Shown: positions 60,301 through 64,000 of the stretch, one piece after another
Layout of the letters: the number at the start of each line of letters is the position of its first letter
Position numbering within the stretch: position 1 is the first letter of the stretch
Source: Bombyx mori
Taxonomy: Eukaryota > Arthropoda > Insecta > Lepidoptera > Bombycidae
Length of the DNA stretch: 64,000 nucleotides
Direction: 5' to 3'
Assembly: GCF_030269925.1 (NCBI RefSeq)
Contig: NC_085110.1
Location: 2,604,001 to 2,668,000 of the forward strand
Position numbers and translations under genes: made by a program
Notes under the pieces: generated by a model
Databases searched by the model: none
Told to the model about the DNA's origin: nothing
The model's input: only the letters and a program-made list of their open reading frames with translations

Positions 60301-61189
60301 ATTTAGGAATAGAAAACCTAAATACACCGTTAAGTAAAATATCCGGCGACTGTTTATGCTTTTAGTACTTTTAACTCATTTCATCTGTTTTTTTTTGTTA
60401 CAGCACACGAATAATTTCGTAATTTTAACAATAAGCAAGAAATGACAGATGTATGTAAATAATATTTTTATTCATTCCAATTCTTTCTAGAATCTTCAGT
60501 AGTCTATAACCACGAACACAGTAGTGTATTATGAATTTGTCGTATTTAAAAAAAACACACACACACACGATGACCCGCACCGGGCAATGTATAAAACTCT
60601 TCGTTTTATATCAGAGTTTTAAACTATGATATTTATATATTTACTAGTGCATGAAGGCAGTGTTGCTCACGACCGACCTTAGCTTTAAGTATATATCCTT
60701 TTTTTTCGGGAAGGAGGCCGAACCTGCTGCGAAGTGTACGCGCTTAGGAGGCACCCGTGAACTTGAGAGTCCGCAGATGTTGGAAGCAGACCGCGGTCCC
60801 AAGGATATTTTAGAGCCCTAACGCACCAAGCAATTCCCCTTGCACTCCACATCCCGATCTCCGGAAGGGATCAGAACCCGGTCAGAGTAGGGTGATTTCC
60901 TAATCATCCAATCGGAATGCGTGATTGCTACGCCGTAGAAATAGTATACAATAACAATCTACAATCCGGTGCAATTGTACAATGTACAATCAGGACATTC
61001 TGAGTACGATCAACAAAACTGAAAAAGCTTTTTCGGAATAACGCCATACCATCGCCGCAAAAAAAAAAAAAATTTTTTAGCATGACCATTTGTGAACATA
61101 CCGTTTTCCATGTAATATGATGTCTCGTTGTATCTGTCGTCCGTGAAGCCGGGCCTCTTTGCTTTTAAAGCCTTCGTTTCTAATTTAGC
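39232..61189 (-). CDS. RPUSD2: RluA-family RNA pseudouridine synthase, RPUSD2-like (10 exons, N-terminus not seen)
   Basis: Spliced minus-strand gene: exons 61102-61189, 58897-59119, 50843-50930, 48719-48827, 47750-47861, 46804-47000, 45298-45495, 42179-42297, 40344-40508 and 39232-39306. All introns are GT..AG, all phases match, and the 1374 nt encode 457 residues plus TAG. Such enzymes isomerise uridine to pseudouridine in RNA. Visible order: an N-terminal S4-like segment (about residues 45-100), the [11 protein letters not shown] motif, the catalytic HRLDRLTSG motif (Asp at about visible residue 165), [11 protein letters not shown] and YPVVNDPLY, then an acidic/Pro-rich linker, a [11 protein letters not shown] segment and a conserved tail ending in DEPENS. 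The tail and S4-like head fit RPUSD2 better than RPUSD1, 3 or 4. No upstream exon or start codon was recognised; the N-terminus may lie beyond 64000. Introns are unusually loaded with mobile DNA. Family assignment is firm; the orthologue name is inference. Confidence 0.9.
39385..39590 (+). mobile_element. Jockey-like LINE 3' UTR fragment
   Basis: GACACAGCCCACTGAGTTTC to CATAGGTACGAAAAAAAAAC; only about 80 bp upstream of the terminal RPUSD2-like exon, antisense to the gene. Confidence 0.78.
39662..40098 (-). mobile_element. Bm1-like SINE, full length
   Basis: T tract at 39663, complete body, tRNA-like head at 40015-40098. Lies in the last RPUSD2-like intron, in the same direction as the gene, about 245 bp from exon 9. 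Confidence 0.83.
40344..40508 (-). CDS. RPUSD2: RPUSD2-like exon 9
   Basis: Acceptor TTTGTAACAG, donor TACAAG|GTACCC. 55 codons, phase 0 at both ends, very GC-rich. Contains [19 protein letters not shown] followed by [11 protein letters not shown], the C-terminal signature of RPUSD2-type proteins, with a CxxC pair that could be a small metal site (inference). Confidence 0.92.
41501..41575. repeat. Perfect palindrome, 34-bp arms, 7-nt loop
   Basis: Arm 41501-41534 and its exact reverse complement 41542-41575, loop ACTTGAA. Lies in the intron between RPUSD2-like exons 8 and 9. No flanking duplication recognised. Confidence 0.97.
41774..42106. repeat. Possible MITE with GAAGTGAAACTTCT ends
   Basis: GAAGTGAAACTTCT at 41774-41787 and AGAAGTTTCACTTC at 42092-42106. 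The motif is itself palindromic, so the pairing is not proof of an element. A related pair is at 42838-43172. Confidence 0.4.
42179..42297 (-). CDS. RPUSD2: RPUSD2-like exon 8 (Pro/Ala/Ser-rich linker)
   Basis: Acceptor TGTTACAG, donor CCAAG|GTCAGTG. 39 codons after a split Ala. Low-complexity Pro/Ala/Ser/Glu composition with marked GC enrichment over the surrounding intron. The linker is not conserved in sequence; the call rests on splice sites, phase and composition. Confidence 0.78.
42838..43172. repeat. Possible MITE with GAAGTGAAAACTTCT ends
   Basis: GAAGTGAAAACTTCT at 42838-42852 and GAAGGTTTCACTTCT with TGAATTGCACACATG at 43158-43195. The right end resembles 49585-49630 (TTTCACTTCTTCCACG, GAGTTGCACACATTCG), so a family exists. 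Confidence 0.45.
43393..43790. repeat. Dispersed ~450-bp repeat, copy 2
   Basis: Closely similar to 35335-35790, with a ~30-bp deletion in the TTTTATTAATG region. Lies in the RPUSD2-like intron between exons 7 and 8. Confidence 0.75.
44565..45005. mobile_element. TA-flanked MITE, 441 bp, perfect 25-bp terminal repeats
   Basis: Both ends carry TGAGGCCTATAAAATCAAAGGCAGC (right end on the minus strand), 25 of 25 identical, flanked by TA (44563-44564, 45006-45007): a Tc1/mariner-type signature. The interior has no transposase but contains a piece of the jockey-like LINE end at about 44865-44935. Lies in an RPUSD2-like intron. Confidence 0.87.
45298..45495 (-). CDS. RPUSD2: RPUSD2-like exon 7
   Basis: Acceptor TTTGGTGCAG, donor AAAG|GTATTT. 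65 full codons: [16 protein letters not shown] (end of the catalytic core), then a Gly-rich loop and [16 protein letters not shown], and an Asp-rich stretch leading into the linker. Length and phase agree with exons 6 and 8. Confidence 0.92.
45555..45646 (+). mobile_element. LINE 3'-tail fragment (BMC1-like), diverged
   Basis: Begins GGTAGGCAGCGCTTGGCTCT and runs to GGTGGGCTGTATGCTTG, then breaks off without a poly-A tail. Several substitutions against the other copies. It abuts RTE-like coding remnants at 45650. Confidence 0.7.
45650..45990 (-). pseudogene. RTE-like LINE C-terminal remnant
   Basis: On the minus strand: [35 protein letters not shown] and CCADPI, the same protein end as at 29028 with frame breaks. 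Antisense reading gives a spurious plus-strand frame of 182 codons. Confidence 0.72.
46505..46757 (-). mobile_element. Bm1-like SINE, 5' truncated
   Basis: Runs from a T-rich tail to CTACCACCAGTAA. Truncation right after the AATTACTGGTGGTAGG point, as in several plus-strand copies. About 50 bp from RPUSD2-like exon 6. Confidence 0.82.
46804..47000 (-). CDS. RPUSD2: RPUSD2-like exon 6
   Basis: Acceptor TTGTTTTTAG, donor CTTG|GTAAGC. 65 full codons. Contains [20 protein letters not shown] and the RNA-binding/structural motif [17 protein letters not shown] (R-x-x-TGRxHQIR). A Bm1-like SINE lies only about 50 bp into the downstream intron (46505-46757). Confidence 0.94.
47130..47390 (+). mobile_element. 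Jockey-like LINE 3' end with last codons
   Basis: ACCGACCTCGCCGAGCCCGT to CATAGGTAGGGAAAAAATG. Includes diverged C-terminal codons ahead of the UTR. Confidence 0.75.
47750..47861 (-). CDS. RPUSD2: RPUSD2-like exon 5
   Basis: Acceptor TTTCCCACAG, donor CCTGA|GTAAGT. Encodes [15 protein letters not shown] and [15 protein letters not shown], the KxYxxxVxG strand of RluA enzymes. Split codons at both ends match exons 4 and 6. Confidence 0.93.
48222..48439 (+). mobile_element. Bm1-like SINE, 5' truncated
   Basis: GGTCCGCACGGGTAGGTACC to ATCTAAGCAATAAAA. In an RPUSD2-like intron, antisense to the gene. Confidence 0.8.
48719..48827 (-). CDS. RPUSD2: RPUSD2-like exon 4 (catalytic Asp)
   Basis: Acceptor TTCAACCCTAG, donor TCAG|GTAAAC. 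36 codons plus one base. Carries [11 protein letters not shown] and HRLDRLTS; the Asp of HRLD is the invariant catalytic residue of the RluA/RsuA/TruA-type synthases. The motif is intact, so the gene is probably functional. Confidence 0.94.
50843..50930 (-). CDS. RPUSD2: RPUSD2-like exon 3
   Basis: Small exon of 88 nt, acceptor GGGCCAG, donor CCG|GTGAGT. It completes the Arg split after VVH in exon 2 and encodes 29 residues including [18 protein letters not shown], the strand just before motif I of RluA enzymes (usual form: ..VDKPxGxxVHP). It is too short to stand out as an open frame; it was found because the protein lacked this stretch. It runs in phase 0 into the VHPCG of exon 4. Confidence 0.9.
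51240..51665. repeat. Partial copy of the 9270-9784 foldback, loop reversed
   Basis: The leader (TTTTATTAGCTTCAGAC, TTTGAACATGATTTT, GGTATACTTATTAAGGACCG) matches 9270-9400 and one arm is at about 51475-51592. The sequence after the arm is the reverse complement of the loop 9595-9668, and the second arm is missing. Confidence 0.82.
51770..52066 (+). mobile_element. Jockey-like LINE 3' end with last codons
   Basis: AAACGGTGCTTTTAGGTATC (the LLG.. end of the protein) through the stop and UTR to ATAGGTAGGGAAAAAAAGAA. Confidence 0.77.
52140..52330 (-). pseudogene. LINE C-terminal remnant ([15 protein letters not shown] type)
   Basis: Minus-strand frame with [37 protein letters not shown] and LHPSRRL then stop: a C-terminus of a non-LTR retrotransposon of the same broad group. 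Followed on the minus strand by ATGATGATG-like bases at 52136-52146, as in RTE tails. Confidence 0.65.
52709..52944 (+). mobile_element. Bm1-like SINE, 5' truncated
   Basis: ACTGGTGGTAGGACGTCTTG to TTCTAAGCAATAAAAAAA, with a short internal loss at the GTACCACCACC segment. Confidence 0.8.
53471..53716 (-). mobile_element. Bm1-like SINE, 5' truncated
   Basis: T tract, then TTGCTTAGATGGGTGGACGA to CTCACAAGAGGTCC. Same truncation zone as 46505-46757. Confidence 0.82.
53803..54154 (+). mobile_element. Non-autonomous Helitron (lepidopteran type), 352 bp
   Basis: Starts A|TCTATACATATAAATAAAA and ends in GGGCGGGTCGCTAG|T, the TC...CTAG ends between host A and T typical of Helitrons. A GC-rich segment near the 3' end can pair into a stem. 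No coding. A diverged second copy lies at 61251-61607 in the opposite direction. Confidence 0.8.
54157..55463 (-). mobile_element. DD37D mariner (Bmmar1/maT-like), complete with both terminal repeats
   Basis: 27-bp inverted terminal repeats at 54157-54183 and 55437-55463 (start CCTAGTCAGGTCATAA; 25 of 27 match), flanked by TA at 54155-54156 and 55464-55465. Length 1307 bp, the usual mariner size. One uninterrupted transposase gene fills the middle. It sits in an intron of the RPUSD2-like gene, in the same orientation as that gene, exactly next to the 3' end of a Helitron. Confidence 0.95.
54282..55322 (-). CDS. Mariner (DD37D) transposase with first catalytic Asp changed to Val
   Basis: 346 codons, ATG to stop, no interruption. 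N-terminal helix-turn-helix region (about 1-110) with SGRPRSVRT near residues 58-66 between its two halves, then the DDE/D domain. The expected first Asp of the FSDEK-type motif is Val here: [14 protein letters not shown], residue 151, codon GTT. Second Asp D247 in FQQDSAPAH; third D285 in SPDLNPLDY, 37 residues apart, which defines DD37D rather than classic DD34D mariner. This group includes Bombyx Bmmar1. The enzyme would cut and paste at TA sites, but losing one metal-binding Asp should abolish catalysis. The full-length frame otherwise suggests recent activity or insertion. Confidence 0.95.
   Translation of the reverse strand: MEWTLKEDRVAVIALHRCGYAPIQIFNILKNLNITKRFVYRTIKRYNEDSSVDDRSRSGRPRSVRTPAVIKAVKARIQRNPKRKQKLLALQMGLSRTTVKRVLNEDLGLRAYRRKTGHRLNARLMDLRLKRCRALLKRYAGKKYREILFSVEKFFTVEESYNKQNDKMYAHSSEEASNRIPRVQRGHFPSSLMVWLGVSYWGLTEVHFCEKGVKTNAVVYQNTVLTNLVEPVSHTMLNNRHWVFQQDSAPAHRAKSTQDWLAAREIDFIRHEDWPSSSPDLNPLDYKIWQHLEEKACSKPHPNLESLKTSLIKAAADIDMDLVRAAIDDWPRRLKACIQNRGGHFE
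56464..57915 (+). pseudogene. Unidentified broken coding region, possible endogenous virus or gag-like remnant
   Basis: Several plus-strand open segments follow each other in changing frames: 56464-56718, 56714-56782, about 57160-57261, 57414-57600, about 57590-57687, about 57694-57763 and 57733-57915 (ends TAA at 57913). They have a balanced protein-like composition and moderate GC, unlike the surrounding AT-rich intron. Examples: [71 protein letters not shown]. Overlapping ends of adjacent segments suggest small indels in one ancestral ORF of roughly 400 codons, split by a LINE tail (56871-57050). I recognise no RT, integrase or transposase motif. It is antisense to the RPUSD2-like gene in its 8-kb intron. 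Could be a viral capsid or nucleoprotein remnant, a retrotransposon gag, or a processed host gene. No function is claimed. Confidence 0.5.
56871..57050 (+). mobile_element. Jockey-like LINE 3' UTR inserted among unexplained reading frames
   Basis: GCCCACAGAGTTTCTCGCCG to CATAGGTAACGGAAAAATG. It separates two groups of broken plus-strand frames (56464-56870 and 57160-57915) and so probably came later. Confidence 0.75.
58118..58372 (+). mobile_element. Bm1-like SINE, 5' truncated
   Basis: TTACTGGTGGTAGAAGGTCT to GTCTAAGCAATAGAAAAAAA; antisense in an RPUSD2-like intron. Confidence 0.8.
58897..59119 (-). CDS. RPUSD2: RPUSD2-like exon 2 (S4-like segment)
   Basis: Acceptor TTTTTCCAG, donor CACAG|GTACG. 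73 complete codons plus split codons at both ends. Contains [19 protein letters not shown] and, further on, [10 protein letters not shown] and [11 protein letters not shown], the pattern of the S4-like RNA-binding segment ahead of the catalytic domain in RPUSD2-type proteins. Very well conserved, so this exon supports the orthology best. Confidence 0.93.
59435..60105. repeat. Pair of direct repeats (~170 bp) around a SINE
   Basis: 59435-59610 and 59925-60105 share TTTTTATGACA, TTCTTCGTGGAA, CACAGCACTAGATACGAA, GACAGGAC and TCTCAAAG blocks and both end in TTAAGTTTTAGGYAGATCT. The blocks resemble the region upstream in Bm1-like SINEs (ATTCCTTCACCGTGGAAGTC), so this is a related SINE, or one copy duplicated. 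Confidence 0.65.
59650..59898 (+). mobile_element. Bm1-like SINE, 5' truncated, between two related repeats
   Basis: GTGCTGGTAGATCCTCTTAT to ATCTAAGCAATAAAAAAAAA. It lies between two copies of another repeat (59435-59610 and 59925-60105). Confidence 0.8.
60698..60905 (-). repeat. GC-rich repeat after a T tract, possible LINE 3' end
   Basis: T tract, then AAGGAGGCCGAACCTGCTGC to GATCAGAACCCGGTCAGAGT. GC-rich island in AT-rich intron with a poly-T start, as in minus-oriented retroposon tails. Family not recognised; single copy in the window. Confidence 0.45.
61102..61189 (-). CDS. RPUSD2: RPUSD2-like exon 1 (first visible)
   Basis: Acceptor TTTTGTTACAG at 61190 and up, donor G|GTATG below 61102. 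Phase 0 in, phase 1 out; 29 codons plus one base, starting AKLETKALK and ending YYMENG. Basic and poorly conserved, as expected for the region before the S4-like segment. The acceptor shows that at least one upstream exon exists; I could not find it between 61190 and 64000. Confidence 0.82.
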
Positions 61190-61250
61190 CTGTAACAAAA
61201 AATAAATCGTTATTTTTCTAACAAATGAAAATGTATCCGAAATCTAATTT

Positions 61251-61607
61251 TTTTAGGGACAAGCGACCCGCCCTCGCTTCGCTTCGGACACATTAAATTT
61301 TGTTATTGATAGGCGAGTCCCGCCATGTTGCGCGCGGTACGACTATAACTGCGGGTGACGCCGCGGGGCGAACCTAGTCTAAAAAAAGTACCCTAAGTTA
61401 CTCCTTATATCATCAGCTACCTATTAGTGATAGTCTCATCAAAATCGGTCCAGCCGTTCCAGAAATTAGCCGGAACAAACAGACACACAGTAGGACAAAA
61501 ATTGTAAAAAATGTTATTTTGGTGTATGTGCCGTATATATGCATGTAGTAAAAAGCGGTTATTTCAATATTACAAACAGACACTCTAATTTTATTTATAT
61601 GTATAGA
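61251..61607 (-). mobile_element. Non-autonomous Helitron, same family as 53803-54154
   Basis: On the minus strand it begins TCTATACATATAAATAAAAT and shares the whole body (GTGTCTGTTTGTAATATTGA etc.) with the 53803 copy. Its 3' end reads CGGGTCGCTTGTCC where CTAG is expected, so that end is degraded. Confidence 0.72.
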
Positions 61608-61684
61608 TTAAACAGATTGCAATTAATTCTAACCTATAAGCTAGATGTATCGTAAAAATTGTTAGTAAAAGATTTATTTAGATA

Positions 61685-61962
61685 CTAGCTGACCCGGCAG
61701 ACTTCGTAGTGCCTCAATCGATAAATAAAAGACCTAAACTTTTGTATAAAACAAACAAAAGGAATCGTCCGACGGGAGACCCATCAAAGGGAAAACAAAA
61801 TTGTTATTTTTATTTAATTCCGAGCATTTTAATATTTATCTACCTTTTAAGCATTCTCTGGACTTCCACAAATAATTCAAGACCAAAATTATCCAAATCA
61901 GTCCAGCCGTTCTCGAGTTTTGGCGAGACTAACGAACAGCAATTCATTTATATATATACAGA
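61685..61962 (-). mobile_element. Non-autonomous Helitron, second family, intact ends
   Basis: Minus strand: TCTGTATATATATAAATG start, CTAG|T end at 61685. 278 bp. Lies only about 80 bp from the first-family Helitron at 61251-61607. Confidence 0.78.
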
Positions 61963-61999
61963 CTTCATCTAACAATTATAGGTTACATGTCCAAAGAAA

Positions 62000-62577
62000 A
62001 AGACACAGTCGAAAAAAAACCATATTTGGATACGCATTAAGGTAATTTTTGATCATTTACATCGCAATATCTTGTCGCGCATTTGTCTTAACAGAATGCA
62101 TCTTTTAATAATGGCATAGTGAGTTTGAAAAATACAAGTGTTTTTTTCCGGTTTTTATGCAAGATCTGCTAGTTCAAATAATTTTATAAACTGCGTCGCT
62201 CTTAACTCTCTACTTTCACGGAGAATTCTAATTGTTTCCTGGCGTGTGGTAATGACTGAAGTTCGAAGTAAATGCCGCCAACTTCAATCAGAGAACTGTG
62301 ACAATTTCTAGAAGAAGCCCCCCCATTACGTAGCTGTAAACCAAAAAACATAGAAGTGAAACCTACAGAAGTATTCCATCTCGTTCTCGCATAGGCTTAA
62401 ATACTTTGGATGTATAATATGTTTGTCTCATTTTAATGTATTATAGTTTTCTGAGAGTCGTTTCCTTTAAAATCGAGTTGAAAAAAAAACTGTAATATTA
62501 TTAGTTAGTGACATAAGTAGTCATTTTATTAGAAAACATCTGAACTTTTAAAAGAAAACAGCAGTGTGAATCTAGGT
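62000..62577. other. Upstream flank of the first visible RPUSD2-like exon, nothing recognised
   Basis: No exon with matching phase, no CpG-rich patch and no start codon that could complete the gene were found here or in 63016-63892. Confidence 0.4.
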
Positions 62578-63015
62578 TTTTTTTATTGCTTAGATGGGTG
62601 AACGAGCATTACAGCCCAGCTGGTGTTAAGTGGTTACTGGAGCCCATACATGTCTACAACGTAAATGCGGCACCCACCTTGAGATATAACTTTTAAGGTC
62701 TCAAGTATAGTTACAACGGCTGCCCCACCCTTCAAACTGAAACGCATTACTGCTTCACGGCAGAAATAGGCAGGGTGGTGGTACTTTCCCACGCGGACTC
62801 TCAAGAGGTCCTACCACCAGTAATTACGCAAATTATAATTTTGCGGGCTTGATTTTTATTACACGATGTTATTCCTTCACCGTGGAAGTCAATCGTGAAC
62901 ATTTGTTGAGTACGTATTTCATTAGAAAAATTGGTACCCGCCTGAGATTCGAACACCGGTGCATCGCTCAATACGAATTCACCGGACGTCTTATCCTTTA
63001 GGCCACGACGACTTA
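62578..63015 (-). mobile_element. Bm1-like SINE, full length
   Basis: T tract at 62578, complete body, tRNA-like head to 63015. Upstream of the first visible RPUSD2-like exon. Confidence 0.83.
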
Positions 63016-63892
63016 TAAAGATCTAGTTTTATTAATAACGTTTATCGTATCATTATATTATTTTGTTATTTTTATTCATAATTCTTAAAATTAAATAATG
63101 CTGCATAAATGACCTTTATAGCTTTGCAATAAGGGCCTCTACCCACGAAAATATATTATGTATATCAAACGCGAGCACGCACGCCCGTTCACCACGAAAA
63201 CTTCAAACAATAATCTCGAAAACAATGAGTTCTCGATCGAAACGGATTATTTTGCAGGTAACAAAAAAGGGATCCCACTGAACTTTCCTAATAAAAAAAA
63301 CAATTGAACCAAATATCAATCCAGAAGTAATAAAGTGGAAAAAATTTTCTGCGCTCGGCGAGCAATGACTGTAAATATTTTCAAATTGTACGAGAACAGT
63401 TTATTTTGATAATTTTATTATGAATTCTAGCATAATGTCAATTGTGTTTGTTCACTTTTATTTGCATGCATAATAATACTATATATTCAAAGAATTAAAA
63501 TGTTAGATTTAAATAAATGGAATATTAATAAAATTCAAAATTTCATAAATGGCACCGAAACGATAATTTTAATCTATAATATATTGTAGTTTTATACCAA
63601 CTTTTATAGTAAAACTATTTTCCCAAATGTCACTTGAAGCGTTATTGTGAGTGATTCAATAGATTCATCAACAAATAATCCACGAAGATTTTTTCGCATT
63701 CAACATAGGAGGATGTTCCGTAATAGAATTCCGTTTTATATATCAAAATTCTGAGTCGGTTTCATACGTCAAACAATTAACGAAAAATTTAAAAAATCGA
63801 AATTTCGAGATCAATATCAAATTTTTATTTTTGCCCTCTCCACAAGTCCACAGTGCATCTGATATGAAGCAGTGTGAGTACTTCTTTAAATT

Positions 63893-64000
63893 TTTTTTTA
63901 TTGCCTTTGTAGGCAGACGAGCGTACGGCCCACCTGATGGTAAGTGGTTACCGTCGCCCATGGACTTGTGCAATGCCAGGAGCAGAGCCAAGCCGTGCCT
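63893..64000 (-). mobile_element. LINE 3'-tail fragment (BMC1-like) at window edge
   Basis: Poly-T, then GCCTTTGTAGGCAGACGAGC and the rest of the tail, cut off by the window end. Minus orientation. Confidence 0.8.

Overview
The window looks like nuclear DNA of a lepidopteran, most probably the silkworm Bombyx mori or a close Bombyx relative. The reasons are an AT-rich background, an intron-rich eukaryotic gene, and many copies of Bombyx-type repeats: Bm1-like tRNA-derived SINEs, R4/Dong-like, jockey-like and RTE-like non-LTR retrotransposons, lepidopteran non-autonomous Helitrons, hAT and Tc1/mariner MITEs, and a DD37D mariner. Family names rest on recognition, not on a database search.

Layout. 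1-15,600: no host gene recognised; scattered SINE pieces, hAT MITEs (6412-6673, 11294-11521), an 18-bp minisatellite (7333-7469) and a long foldback (9480-9784). 15,790-19,920: an R4/Dong-type retrotransposon set in TAA repeats; its reading frame is nearly complete but is split near the N-terminus by a 128-nt LINE-tail insertion. 20,800-31,320: repeat cluster with a full-length SINE, a 17-bp minisatellite (about 27 units), Helitrons, jockey and RTE C-termini, a hAT MITE with perfect 8-bp target duplication and two palindromic MITEs. 31,320-39,000: mostly unassigned AT-rich DNA with a few SINE/LINE pieces.

39,232-61,189 (minus strand): the one clear host gene, an RluA-family pseudouridine synthase resembling RPUSD2. 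Ten exons could be built, all with GT..AG introns and matching phases, giving 457 codons plus a stop. The N-terminus is not in the part I could read. Its introns hold most of the mobile DNA of the right half: SINEs, Helitrons, a complete mariner (54157-55463) with a mutated catalytic Asp, a TA-flanked 441-bp MITE, a perfect 34-bp-arm palindrome, and an unexplained run of broken plus-strand reading frames (56464-57915) matching no repeat I know; it may be an old endogenous viral or gag-like remnant.

The genes do not form a pathway. The picture is one housekeeping RNA-modification gene spread over at least 22 kb by nested mobile-element insertions, whose order can partly be read: LINE tail into R4 element, SINE into SINE, mariner at the 3' edge of a Helitron, hAT MITE into an RTE remnant, LINE tail into Helitron.
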